Origin: Oscillospiraceae bacterium
Lineage (GTDB): Bacteria; Bacillota; Clostridia; Oscillospirales; Ruminococcaceae
DNA length: 64,000 bases
NCBI GenBank assembly: GCA_902362965.1
Contig: CABIYQ010000001.1
Location: forward strand, 1 to 64,000
Reading direction: 5' to 3'
Numbering within the stretch: the first letter of the stretch is position 1; each line of letters starts with the position of its first letter. Shown here piece after piece: positions 46,070 to 54,512 of this stretch. The position numbers were made by a program, and so were the translations under genes. The notes under the pieces are model-generated. The model ran no database searches. It saw nothing but the letters and a program-made list of their open reading frames with translations, and was not told the origin of the DNA.

Positions 46070-47410
46070 ATGGTCAGAAAATTTAATAAAATAATTGCAT
46101 CATTTATAGCCGTAATTTTTATGTTTTGCACGTCTTTTACAGTTTTTGCTGCTGACGGCTATAAGGATTGGACTCAAGGCGATTCCAGATGGGGAAATAA
46201 AACGTTAGGCTCATGCGGCGACACAATGGCGGAAATCGGATGTGCAGTTACTTCAATTGCAATTTTAGTTGTTCATTCAGGTTCAAAGAGTGAAAGTTCC
46301 TTTAATCCGGGAACCTTGTGTGATTATCTCAGTAAAAACGGAGGATTTGATAATTATGGAAATGTATATTGGGGCGCAGTTTCAGGATTAGTGCCGAATT
46401 TTACTTTTGAAAAGAAAGCGTCATTTTCTTCTAATACTAAATCAAGCATAACAAATGAACTGAAAAATTACATAAATCAAGGGTATTATATTGTTATGTC
46501 TGTTAAATATGACGGACATTGGATTGCTATAGATACTATTAAAAACGGTGAAGTTTATATGATAGATCCGGCGCAGAATAAAACGGACAAGCTGTTTGAT
46601 TATTATGATGCTGCCGGAATGCTTCAGGTAAGGCTTTACAAGGGTAAAAACCTTCCTTCAAAGATTGACGATACATCGGTTACGACACCTAAATACTTGA
46701 CCGGACATTATATAACTACTGACGCACTTAATTTAAGGCAGTCTTATAGTACTTCTTCAAATGTACTTTTAACGATTCCAAAGAGTACTACTGTTGTAGT
46801 AACACGCGTTTATAATAACGAATGGGGACAGGTTGAGTATAAAGATAAAACAGGCTGGATTTATTTGGAATACACTAAGTATACAGAGAGCTCGTATAGC
46901 TATAAGACAGGTAATTATAAAGTGAATTCATCAACCGGAGTCTATATGCGTTCGGGAATAGGAGGACAAAATTCTACGGTATGCCTTGTTCCATATAATG
47001 CTGTTGTAAATATAAGCTCTGTAAGCGCTAACTGGGGAAAAGCGGCATATAACAGTAAAAGCGGCTGGATTTGTATGGAATATCTTAATTATTCGGGACC
47101 AGCTTCAACTCAGGCTACTACGACTCAAAAAGTTACTACGACTACTACTGTTAAAACTACAGTCAAAACTACAACTACAACCAAACCGGTAACTACTGCT
47201 GTTACAACTACAACAAATCCGCTAAAGAAAGGTGATGTAAATCTGGACGGTAAAATTAATAAGACAGATTTAATATGCCTGAACAGATATCTTGCTAAGC
47301 CTTATGAAACAGATTTTCCAACAAGTTATAATATGGATGTAAATAATGATAAGATTATAGATGAACGTGACGCAGTGTATTTGTTTAAAAAAATAAATAA
47401 AGGAAATTAG
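46070..47410 (+). CDS. Secreted C39-like peptidase with SH3 repeats and dockerin
   Basis: 446 residues. Signal peptide about 1-27; peptidase C39-like domain (about 33-190) with Cys58 in EIGCAVTSIAILV, His150 in GHWIAID and Asp166 in MIDPAQN; two bacterial SH3 domains (about 213-268 and 283-340; ALNLRQSYSTSSNVLLTIPK, VYMRSGIGGQNSTV); a Thr-rich linker (about 348-385); and a type I dockerin (about 388-444) with two calcium loops, GDVNLDGKINKTD and MDVNNDKIIDERD. The dockerin suggests docking on a cohesin scaffold, and SH3b domains often bind cell wall peptides. Role as wall or protein hydrolase is inferred. It is followed three bases later by prmA. Confidence 0.88.
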   Translation: MVRKFNKIIASFIAVIFMFCTSFTVFAADGYKDWTQGDSRWGNKTLGSCGDTMAEIGCAVTSIAILVVHSGSKSESSFNPGTLCDYLSKNGGFDNYGNVYWGAVSGLVPNFTFEKKASFSSNTKSSITNELKNYINQGYYIVMSVKYDGHWIAIDTIKNGEVYMIDPAQNKTDKLFDYYDAAGMLQVRLYKGKNLPSKIDDTSVTTPKYLTGHYITTDALNLRQSYSTSSNVLLTIPKSTTVVVTRVYNNEWGQVEYKDKTGWIYLEYTKYTESSYSYKTGNYKVNSSTGVYMRSGIGGQNSTVCLVPYNAVVNISSVSANWGKAAYNSKSGWICMEYLNYSGPASTQATTTQKVTTTTTVKTTVKTTTTTKPVTTAVTTTTNPLKKGDVNLDGKINKTDLICLNRYLAKPYETDFPTSYNMDVNNDKIIDERDAVYLFKKINKGN

Positions 47411-47413
47411 AAA

Positions 47414-48382
47414 ATGAACTGGACAGAAGTTAATATATATACGGAAACCGAAGGTATTGATATATTGTGTGCTTCCTTAATGGATATTGGAATAAAGGGA
47501 TTTGTTATTAAGGATTCAAATGATTTTAAAGAGTTTCTGGAAAATAAGAATGGTAAATGGGATTATATTGACGATGATCTTATGAATCTTAGTAACTGTG
47601 AAACATGCCTTACAGTTTATCTTCCTGACAATTCTCAGGGAATGGAAATGATGATATCCTTGAAAACATTGCTTAAGCAAATGAAAAGTAATGATAAAAA
47701 TAATATTTTCGGACGTCTTGAATTGGAATTGTTACAGGTTAAAGAGGAAGACTGGGCAAATAACTGGAAACAGTATTTTAAACCGTTGAAGGTCGGTAAA
47801 AAATTGCTTGTAAAACCGTCATGGGAAGAATGCAGTAACACTGACGGAAGAGTGATATTGGATATTGATCCGGCGTCAAGCTTTGGAACAGGGCAGCACA
47901 ATACGACAAAGCTTTGTCTTGAGCTTCTTGAAGAATCATTGAATTCCGGAGATAGAGTACTGGATCTTGGTTGCGGCAGCGGGATACTTTCAATAGGTGC
48001 AATGCTTCTTGGTGCAAGTGAAGTAACAGCCGTTGATATTGAACAGAATGCCGTTGAAACTGCTATTGAAAATGCCGCAAAAAATAATATTACCAAGGAT
48101 AAGTATATGGTATATTGCGGAGATGTTATCAGTAATAAGGAACTGTGTGAAAAAATCGGAGGCGGATATGATTTAATTACTGCTAATATTGTTGCGGACG
48201 TTTTAATTGCAATGAAGGATATTTTTCATCAAAAGCTTAAAAATAATGGAATCTTGATTATATCTGGTATTATAACCGAGCGTAAGGACGAGGTAGTTAA
48301 TGCCGTAGTTCACGCTGGATTTGAAGTTATAGATACTGCTGAAGGAGAAGGCTGGGCAGCAGTAAAGCTTAAGGCAATATAA
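47414..48382 (+). CDS. prmA: Ribosomal protein L11 methyltransferase
   Basis: 322 residues. N-terminal ferredoxin-like domain (WTEVNIYTETEGIDILCASL), linker W-x-x-x-FKPL-KVGKKL-LVKPSWE, then the SAM-binding domain with ILDIDPASSFGTGQHNTTKL, VLDLGCGSGILSIGAMLLGA, DIEQNAVETA and DLITANIVADVLIAM. It methylates ribosomal protein L11 on Lys and the N-terminus. It lies only three bases after the dockerin gene, an unusual partner, and probably shares its transcript. A terminator follows. Confidence 0.96.
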   Translation: MNWTEVNIYTETEGIDILCASLMDIGIKGFVIKDSNDFKEFLENKNGKWDYIDDDLMNLSNCETCLTVYLPDNSQGMEMMISLKTLLKQMKSNDKNNIFGRLELELLQVKEEDWANNWKQYFKPLKVGKKLLVKPSWEECSNTDGRVILDIDPASSFGTGQHNTTKLCLELLEESLNSGDRVLDLGCGSGILSIGAMLLGASEVTAVDIEQNAVETAIENAAKNNITKDKYMVYCGDVISNKELCEKIGGGYDLITANIVADVLIAMKDIFHQKLKNNGILIISGIITERKDEVVNAVVHAGFEVIDTAEGEGWAAVKLKAI

Positions 48383-48384
48383 AT

Positions 48385-48414
48385 AAAAAAGCAGGTTTTA
48401 AACCCTGCTTTTTT
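48385..48414 (+). terminator. Terminator of prmA
   Basis: AAAAAAGCAGG and CCTGCTTTTTT arms with an AT-rich loop, then T-rich sequence on the plus strand. Confidence 0.85.
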
Positions 48415-48417
48415 TAA

Positions 48418-48446
48418 TTGCACAAATGTAGTATGAGTGTTATAAT
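48418..48446 (+). promoter_or_regulatory. Promoter of the phosphoglycolate phosphatase-like gene
   Basis: TTGCAC (48418-48423) and TATAAT (48441-48446), 17-base spacer, 18 bases ahead of the start, overlapping the previous terminator tail. Confidence 0.55.
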
Positions 48447-48464
48447 ATAAATGGAGGCGATAAA

Positions 48465-49109
48465 ATGAAATTAGCAATTTTTGATCTGGACGGAACATTA
48501 GTAAATTCACTGGCAGATATTGCCGAGGCAACTAACTATGCAATGCGTATTCTTGGTTTTCCTGAGCATGAGCTTTCGGAATTTAATTATCTGGTAGGAG
48601 ACGGGGTTGCAAAACTTATTGAACGTGCGCTTCCCGTAGAAAATCAGGATAAATTTGATGAAGCATTGTCATTATATAATAATTATTATAATAAGAATTA
48701 TACTGTAAAAACATATATCTATGACGGTATTGAAAAAATGCTGAATACGTTGAAAGAAAAAGGTTTTGAACTGGCAGTAGCTTCAAATAAAACTCATGAA
48801 TTTACAGAAAACGTTATTTCATATTATTTTGGCGATGAACTTTTTTCAGAGGTTTTTGGAAAATCTGAAGGAAATCCTGTAAAGCCCAGTCCGGCAATAG
48901 TTGATAATATAATGGATAAGCTCAATATTTCCAAGGAAAATACTGTCATGATCGGTGATACATGTATTGATATAAAAACCGGAAAAAATGCCGGAATTAA
49001 AACTATTGGCTGCCTTTGGGGATTCAGGACTCTTGAAGAATTAGTAAATGCAGGAGCAGATTATATTGCTGATAAACCTTTAGACATTGTGAAATATTTA
49101 TGTGAATAA
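48465..49109 (+). CDS. gph: HAD hydrolase, phosphoglycolate phosphatase-like
   Basis: 214 residues. Motif I FDLDGTLVNSLADIAEATNY with nucleophile Asp near residue 7, a helical cap (about 15-85), motif II LAVASNKTHEF, the Lys in NPVKPSPAIVDNIM, and motif IV MIGDTCIDIKTGKNAGIKTI. It fits the Gph/PGP family removing phosphate from small organic phosphates; the real substrate is not proved by sequence. The start follows GGAGG by about eight bases. Single gene. Confidence 0.88.
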   Translation: MKLAIFDLDGTLVNSLADIAEATNYAMRILGFPEHELSEFNYLVGDGVAKLIERALPVENQDKFDEALSLYNNYYNKNYTVKTYIYDGIEKMLNTLKEKGFELAVASNKTHEFTENVISYYFGDELFSEVFGKSEGNPVKPSPAIVDNIMDKLNISKENTVMIGDTCIDIKTGKNAGIKTIGCLWGFRTLEELVNAGADYIADKPLDIVKYLCE

Positions 49110-49113
49110 ATAA

Positions 49114-49144
49114 AAGCGTGCTTTTAAATGAAAAAAGCACGCTT
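49114..49144. terminator. Bidirectional terminator between gph-like gene and dapB
   Basis: Arms AAGCGTGCTTTT/AAAAGCACGCTT between convergent genes. Confidence 0.85.
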
Positions 49145-49155
49145 ATTAATTTGAA

Positions 49156-49908
49156 TTAACCAACAATACTTCCCATATCGTAAAGACCAGGTTTTTGTGA
49201 TTTAACAAAAATTGCAGCATTTATAGAACCTTCAGCAAAAACGGTTTTTGATGCGGCAGAATGAGAAATTGTGACAGTTTCATCATTTCCTGCAAACAAA
49301 ACTTCATGTACACCAACAATAGTACCGCCTCTTACAGCGTGAATACCGATTTCATTCGGTTCACGTTTTTTGCGCTGTGAGTGTCTGTCATAAGTATATT
49401 TCATGTCATCGTTTCTGGTCTCATTTATAGCGTTAGCGATCATTAAAGCAGTACCGCTGGGCGCGTCAATTTTTTGATTATGATGCTTTTCAATAATTTC
49501 AATATCAAACTGATCTCCTAAAATTGCAGTTGCTTTTTTAGCAAGCTGAACCAGCAGATTAATACCTAATGACATATTCCATGAGAAAAATACCGGAATC
49601 TGAGCAGAAGCCTTTTTAATTTCAGAAATTTGTTCGTCACTGTAGCCTGTTGTTGCTAAAACTATAGGAGTTCCTGTTGTCATGCAATATTCCAGAAGAG
49701 GTGTAAGGCAGGAAGGATGAGAATAGTCGATAATAGCGTCAGGCTTTTCGGGCAGTTCATTAACAGAACTGTAAATAGGAAAATCAGCATACTGATGAGT
49801 ATTAATATCAATACCGCCTATAACTTTACAGTCCTTGCGCTCTTTAATACAGCGGTAAATTGTCTGTCCCATTTTGCCGTTTGCACCGCAAATTACAATC
49901 TTAGTCAT
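49156..49908 (-). CDS. dapB: 4-hydroxy-tetrahydrodipicolinate reductase
   Basis: 250 residues. The nucleotide-binding N-terminus (TKIVICGANGKMGQTIYRCI), IIDYSHPSCLTPLLEYC, GTPIVLATTGYS, and the active-site segment EKHHNQKIDAPSGTALMIAN with the catalytic His-His and Lys. It reduces the DapA product in the lysine/diaminopimelate pathway. Last gene of asd-dapA-dapB, 22 bases after dapA, followed by a shared terminator. Confidence 0.96.
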   Translation of the reverse strand: MTKIVICGANGKMGQTIYRCIKERKDCKVIGGIDINTHQYADFPIYSSVNELPEKPDAIIDYSHPSCLTPLLEYCMTTGTPIVLATTGYSDEQISEIKKASAQIPVFFSWNMSLGINLLVQLAKKATAILGDQFDIEIIEKHHNQKIDAPSGTALMIANAINETRNDDMKYTYDRHSQRKKREPNEIGIHAVRGGTIVGVHEVLFAGNDETVTISHSAASKTVFAEGSINAAIFVKSQKPGLYDMGSIVG

Positions 49909-49930
49909 TTTATGATCCTTTCCGTATATA

Positions 49931-50818
49931 TTAAATCAAACCGATTTTTTTCATAGAATTTTTCAATGTTTCGATGTGTTCGTCGGTCATTTCACATAGA
50001 GGAAGTCTGCAAGGTCCCGACGGCATTTTCATTTGATTCATAGCTTCCTTTATAGGAATAGGATTGACTTCAATAAACAGGTTATTGATAAGTTCAAGAT
50101 ACTTCATTTGAAGCTTTGCTGCTTCTTCACAGTTGTTTGCAAGACAAAGCTGAGTGATTTCATGTGTTTCCTTTGGCATAATATTTGAAATAACAGATAT
50201 AACTCCCTTAGCGCCGATAGACATCATAGGAACAATGATATCATCATTACCGCTGTAAACGTCCAGTAGATCGCCGCATTGTGCAATAAGCTTTGAAGTA
50301 TAGCTTATGTTTCCGCTGGCTTCCTTGACAGCAACGATATTTTTGTGCTGGCCAAGAATTTTATAAGTATTCATGTCAATGCTGACGCCTGTACGGCCTG
50401 GAATATTATACAAAATAATTGGAATGTCAACAGCGTCTGCTATTGCTGTAAAATGTGCTACTAGACCTTTTTGCGATGCCTTATTATAATAAGGAGTTAC
50501 AAGCAGAAGTCCGTCTGCACCCTTTTCCTGAGCAATCTTTGAAAGCTCTACCGCATATTTTGTATCATTGCTGCCTGTTCCGGCAATAACTGGTATTCTT
50601 CCGGCAGTTTTTTCAACAGCAAATCTGATGCATTCAATATGTTCGTCATCAGTCATTGTCGATGCTTCGCCGGTTGTACCGCATACGATTATAGCATCAG
50701 TGCCGTTAGCAATCTGGTATTCAATATTTTCAGCAAATCCGTCATAATTAATTGAACCGTCTGCATTCATCGGTGTTATAATTGCAACGCCGGCACCGGT
50801 AAAAATTGTATTTTTCAT
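49931..50818 (-). CDS. dapA: 4-hydroxy-tetrahydrodipicolinate synthase
   Basis: 295 residues. TIM-barrel features: VCGTTGEASTMTDDEHIECI, AGTGSNDTKYAVELSKIAQE, the Tyr in LLLVTPYYNKASQKGLVAHF, PIILYNIPGRTGVSI, and the Schiff-base Lys in IVAVKEASGNISYT. It condenses pyruvate with aspartate semialdehyde. GGAGG about seven bases upstream of the ATG at 50818. The 83-base gap to asd shows no terminator. Confidence 0.97.
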   Translation of the reverse strand: MKNTIFTGAGVAIITPMNADGSINYDGFAENIEYQIANGTDAIIVCGTTGEASTMTDDEHIECIRFAVEKTAGRIPVIAGTGSNDTKYAVELSKIAQEKGADGLLLVTPYYNKASQKGLVAHFTAIADAVDIPIILYNIPGRTGVSIDMNTYKILGQHKNIVAVKEASGNISYTSKLIAQCGDLLDVYSGNDDIIVPMMSIGAKGVISVISNIMPKETHEITQLCLANNCEEAAKLQMKYLELINNLFIEVNPIPIKEAMNQMKMPSGPCRLPLCEMTDEHIETLKNSMKKIGLI

Positions 50819-50901
50819 TTACTTTGACCTCCTTAATAAAGTCAATCGTATAGTAAGCCATTTATATCAACAGCTAACTTTTAATTATATAATAATGTAA
50901 A

Positions 50902-51981
50902 TTAATCAAAATAACCATTAGCAGCCAACAGCTCAGCCAGGAGTACGCCGCCGCCTGCCGCACCTCTAAGCGTATTGTGAGACAGGCATACGAATTTGTA
51001 ATCATACTGAGTGTCTTCTCTGAGTCTTCCTACAGAAACTGCCATACCGCCTTCAAGATTTCTGTCCAGCTTAGCCTGAGGACGATTATCCTCTTCAAAA
51101 TAGTGAATAAACTGCTTTGGAGCCGACGGCAGATCAAGCTCCTGCGGAGCGCCCTTGAATGCAGCCCACTTATTAAGAATTTCTTCTTTGGAAGGTTTTT
51201 TGTCAAATGATACAAAAACAGCAGCTGTATGACCGTCTGAAACCGGAACTCTAAGGCACTGTGTTGTGATAGAAGGAGTTTGAGCGTTTACGATCTTGTC
51301 GCCTTCAATGTGTCCCCATACTTTTAGAGGTTCCTGTTCAGATTTTTCTTCTTCTCCGCCGATAAAAGGAATAAGATTGTCGAGCATTTCAGGCCATGTT
51401 TCAAAAGTTTTGCCTGCGCCTGAAATTGCCTGATATGTGCATGCGAGGACTTTTGTAATACCGTATTCCATCAAAGGATTAAGTGCAGGAACATAGCTTT
51501 GGATTGAACAGTTTGATTTTACCGCAATAAAACCTTTTTTTGTTCCAAGACGCTTTCTCTGTGATTCTATGATTTGAATATGATCATCGTTTATTTCCGG
51601 TACTACCATAGGAACATCTGGAGTACCTCTGTGAGCAGAGTTGTTTGAAACAACGGGAATTTCAGCTTTTGCATATTTTTCTTCAAGAGCTTTTATTTCG
51701 TCTTTTTTCATGTCAACTGCACAAAATACAAAGTCAACAAGACCTGCAATTTTTTCAATATCGTCAACGGCATTTAATACAACCATATTCTTCATTTTTT
51801 CAGGCATAGGAGAAGTCATAGCCCATCTGTTTCCTACCGCCTCTTCATAGGTTTTTCCGGCAGATCTTGGAGAAGCGGCAAGAGCCGTAACCTCAAACCA
51901 AGGGTGATTTTCCAGTAATGTGGCAAATCTCTGACCTACCATACCTGTGGCGCCGATAATACCTGCTTTGTAATGCTTCAT
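50902..51981 (-). CDS. asd: Aspartate-semialdehyde dehydrogenase, archaeal/fungal-type
   Basis: 359 residues. Rossmann N-terminus YKAGIIGATGMVGQRFATLL, the NADP segment LAASPRSAGKTYEEAV, nucleophile Cys in AVKSNCSIQSYVPALNPLME, the stretch QAISGAGKTFETWPEMLDNL, then EEEKSEQEPLKVWG and SDGHTAAVFVSF with the active-site His. The length and EEEKSEQEPLKVWG segment are typical of the archaeal/fungal Asd clade rather than the bacterial enzyme. It reduces aspartyl phosphate. First gene behind the lysine riboswitch. Confidence 0.94.
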   Translation of the reverse strand: MKHYKAGIIGATGMVGQRFATLLENHPWFEVTALAASPRSAGKTYEEAVGNRWAMTSPMPEKMKNMVVLNAVDDIEKIAGLVDFVFCAVDMKKDEIKALEEKYAKAEIPVVSNNSAHRGTPDVPMVVPEINDDHIQIIESQRKRLGTKKGFIAVKSNCSIQSYVPALNPLMEYGITKVLACTYQAISGAGKTFETWPEMLDNLIPFIGGEEEKSEQEPLKVWGHIEGDKIVNAQTPSITTQCLRVPVSDGHTAAVFVSFDKKPSKEEILNKWAAFKGAPQELDLPSAPKQFIHYFEEDNRPQAKLDRNLEGGMAVSVGRLREDTQYDYKFVCLSHNTLRGAAGGGVLLAELLAANGYFD

Positions 51982-52032
51982 TTTTACTAACTCCTTACAT
52001 AGTTAAAATAGTTAAAAATAATAAATTAAAAA

Positions 52033-52050
52033 AACCGGTTGAAAACCGGC
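52033..52050 (-). terminator. Riboswitch terminator before asd
   Basis: GCCGGTT-TTC-AACCGGT hairpin followed by seven T on the minus strand, between the lysine aptamer and the asd start. This is the off-state expression platform, ending transcription when lysine is bound. Confidence 0.85.
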
Positions 52051-52107
52051 TCATCATACGATATAATAGAAATATTGACATTACAACTATATTTAAATTG
52101 AATGCCG

Positions 52108-52272
52108 ATAGCTCTCCATCAAACGCTGATGACAATCGCAATCCTGTTAAGACTGCAATCAGAACAGATTTTACCGGGATCTGTTCTTCGGCAGCATTGC
52201 CTTTTACGTCTGCATAAAAAGTCGGAATGGTTTTCCTGTCAGACGCTACTCATCGCAGCCGCACCTCTACCA
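52108..52272 (-). promoter_or_regulatory. Lysine riboswitch (L box)
   Basis: The minus strand carries the L-box aptamer in order: GAGGTGCGGCTGCGATGAGTAG near the 5' end, GCGTCTGAC closing that arm, the long arm around CCGACTTTTTATGCAGACG, the conserved AATGCTGCCGAAGAACAGAT, and GTCATCAGCG...GATGGAGAGCT closing the first stem at about 52111. The order and sequences match the known lysine aptamer. With the downstream terminator it should repress asd-dapA-dapB when lysine is plentiful. The exact ends are estimated. Confidence 0.93.
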
Positions 52273-52280
52273 TAGTTTTT

Positions 52281-52309
52281 ATAATATCATGTTATTCTTG
52301 TTATGTCAA
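52281..52309 (-). promoter_or_regulatory. Promoter of the lysine operon
   Basis: Minus-strand TTGACA (52304-52309) and TATTAT (52281-52286), 17-base spacer, starting transcription just before the L box. A plus-strand TATAAT at 52280-52285 overlaps it and could serve queA, though its -35 is poor. Confidence 0.7.
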
Positions 52310-52338
52310 TACACTTTTTTAAATTTAGGGGAATAAAA

Positions 52339-53364
52339 ATGAAAAAATCTGATTTTTACTATAATTTACCGGAAGAATTAATAGCTCAGACTCCTGCAGA
52401 GCCTAGAAATTCATCAAGACTAATGAAAATAGACAGGAAAACTGGAGATATTGTTCATTCCCGTTTCTATAATTTATGCGATTACCTTAAAAAAGGTGAT
52501 TTATTGGTACTCAATGATTCAAGAGTTTTACCTGCAAGACTTTACGGTGAGAAAAAAGATACGGGAAGCTTTATTGAATTTCTGCTTCTGGAGCAGAAAG
52601 GAGATAAGCTTTGGGAAATTATTTGCCGTCCGGGAAAAAAAGCTAAGGTTGGTACAGAATTTTCTTTTGGGAACGGTATACTAACTGCAAAAGTTATTGA
52701 AGTAAAAGATGATGGAAACAGAATCGTAAAATTTTCATGTGAAGGGAATTTTTATGCAGTACTTGATGAAATCGGACAAATGCCTTTGCCTCCTTACATA
52801 ACCGAAAAGCTGGAGGATAAGGAACGTTATCAGACGGTTTATTCTAAAGAGTTGGGTTCTGCCGCTGCTCCTACTGCCGGACTGCATTTTACTAAAGAGC
52901 AACTTGAAGAAATCCGGTCAATGGGTGTTGATATTGCTTATGTTACCTTGCATGTAGGACTCGGAACATTCCGTCCGGTAAAAGAGGACGATATATTAAA
53001 TCATAAAATGCATAGCGAACACTATCATTTAAGTGAGGAAACTGCTGAAAAGATCAATCGCACAAAAGCGTCCGGCGGACGTGTTATAGCTGTAGGTACA
53101 ACTTCATGCCGTACTCTTGAAAGTATGGAGCTTGAAAACGGTTTGGTAAAGTCCGGAGACGGATATACTGACATTTTCATTTATCCGGGATATAAATTCA
53201 AGCTTCTTGACGGACTTATCACTAATTTTCATTTGCCGGAAAGTACGCTGATAATGCTTGTGTCGGCATTTTTAGGTTACGAAAATACTATGAATGCGTA
53301 TAAAATTGCAGTTGAAGAAAAATATAGATTTTTCAGTTTTGGGGATGCTATGTGTATTTTGTAA
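52339..53364 (+). CDS. queA: SAM:tRNA ribosyltransferase-isomerase (QueA)
   Basis: 341 residues from the ATG at 52339 (AGGGGA upstream, starting [20 protein letters not shown]); the frame extends to 52303, within the divergent lysine promoter. Family segments: [75 protein letters not shown] and [19 protein letters not shown]. It transfers the ribosyl part of SAM to preQ1-tRNA, giving epoxyqueuosine. tgt, the preceding step, is 1.1 kb downstream. Confidence 0.97.
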   Translation: MKKSDFYYNLPEELIAQTPAEPRNSSRLMKIDRKTGDIVHSRFYNLCDYLKKGDLLVLNDSRVLPARLYGEKKDTGSFIEFLLLEQKGDKLWEIICRPGKKAKVGTEFSFGNGILTAKVIEVKDDGNRIVKFSCEGNFYAVLDEIGQMPLPPYITEKLEDKERYQTVYSKELGSAAAPTAGLHFTKEQLEEIRSMGVDIAYVTLHVGLGTFRPVKEDDILNHKMHSEHYHLSEETAEKINRTKASGGRVIAVGTTSCRTLESMELENGLVKSGDGYTDIFIYPGYKFKLLDGLITNFHLPESTLIMLVSAFLGYENTMNAYKIAVEEKYRFFSFGDAMCIL

Positions 53365-53377
53365 GAAGGAGGACTTT

Positions 53378-53740
53378 ATGGAACTTTCAATATATTTTAA
53401 AAGTATAATTGATCAGGATATATGTCCGATAGTTATATGTAATCTTTCACATGAAATAATTTATATGAATCCGGAAGCAGTTGAAAGATATGCTAAAAGA
53501 GGCGGTATTGAACTGATAGGAAAATCGCTTTTAAATTGTCATAATGAGGATTCAAATTCTAAAATAAAAAAAGTTGTCGATTGGTTCAGTGCAAGCACGG
53601 AAAATAACAGAATTTTTACTTTTCATAATCCGAAAGAAAATAAGGACGTATATATGATCGCTCTTAGAGATGATAACGGCATTCTTATCGGATATTATGA
53701 AAAGCATGAATATCGTACTCCAGAGAGGATAAACATATGA
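53378..53740 (+). CDS. PAS-domain protein
   Basis: 120 residues from the ATG at 53378, fixed by GGAGG five bases upstream and 13 bases after queA. A single PAS fold with no output domain: CPIVICNLSHEIIYMNPEAV, GGIELIGKSLLNCHNEDSN, VDWFSASTENNRIFTFHN and NKDVYMIALRDDNGILIGYY, ending KHEYRTPERINI. PAS domains bind heme, flavin or small ligands or mediate protein contacts; none is identifiable here. Its stop overlaps the next gene by four bases (ATGA). Confidence 0.85.
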   Translation: MELSIYFKSIIDQDICPIVICNLSHEIIYMNPEAVERYAKRGGIELIGKSLLNCHNEDSNSKIKKVVDWFSASTENNRIFTFHNPKENKDVYMIALRDDNGILIGYYEKHEYRTPERINI

Positions 53741-54468
53741 AAATCAAAAAAGGTAAAACCGTATTTACAATTATAGGTGCTATATTTTTTATAATTGGAA
53801 TGATACTGGTTGTTATAGGCGGTATATCATTGGCAAGAACATCAGCGTTTATGAATTCCGCTCAAAAGACAAAAGCTGAAATAATAAGTATAAGTGCAGA
53901 CAGTTACAGAAGAAATGGTAAAAATCATACCCATTATGATGTTTGGATTGAATATACAGTTGACGGCGAGGTCTTAGAAAAAAATATTAATGAATATAAT
54001 TCAAGCATGTATGAGGGCAAAGAAATTGAAGTGTATTACGATCCTGATGATCCTTCAGATGTAAGAACAGATTCAAAAGTATTTGAGTATATATTTTTAG
54101 GAATTGGCGGTTCATTTGCCGTAATCGGAGCAGTATTTCTTATAATAAACATCATAATGGGGCGTCGTATAAAAATCCTAAAGAAATCAGGAGATAAACT
54201 AAGCGGAATAATTACTAATGTTACAATGAATTATAACATGACTATTAATAATCGTCATCCATATAAAGCAGAGTGCGAGGTCATAAATCCGTATGATGGT
54301 GAAACATATCTTTACAGTTCTGAAAACATCACTGATGATATATCAGGATTAATAGGCATGACGGCAACAGTTTATGTAGACAGAAGTAATAAGAAAAAAT
54401 ATTACGTTGATATTTATGAATTATTGGATAAGTATAACAAGGATAATAGGATTCATGATTATAGATAA
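53737..54468 (+). CDS. DUF3592 membrane protein
   Basis: 243 residues with two membrane segments: about 8-28 (TVFTIIGAIFFIIGMILVVI) and about 120-145 (YIFLGIGGSFAVIGAVFLII), and a soluble beta-rich region between them (WIEYTVDGEVLEKNINEYNS, KEIEVYYDPDDPSDV), matching DUF3592. The second soluble part (about 150-230) repeats a similar pattern (ATVYVDRSNKKKYYVDIYEL). Function unknown. Its start overlaps the PAS gene, so the two are co-translated. Confidence 0.78.
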   Translation: MKIKKGKTVFTIIGAIFFIIGMILVVIGGISLARTSAFMNSAQKTKAEIISISADSYRRNGKNHTHYDVWIEYTVDGEVLEKNINEYNSSMYEGKEIEVYYDPDDPSDVRTDSKVFEYIFLGIGGSFAVIGAVFLIINIIMGRRIKILKKSGDKLSGIITNVTMNYNMTINNRHPYKAECEVINPYDGETYLYSSENITDDISGLIGMTATVYVDRSNKKKYYVDIYELLDKYNKDNRIHDYR

Positions 54469-54512
54469 ATAATTATATTAAATAGTGATTTGTTTAACAT
54501 AAAGGAGAAATT

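Noticed and set aside
47110..47225. Simple ACT/ACA repeats as a DNA repeat or CRISPR
   Set aside because: They encode the Thr-rich linker of the dockerin protein in frame; no spacer structure is present.
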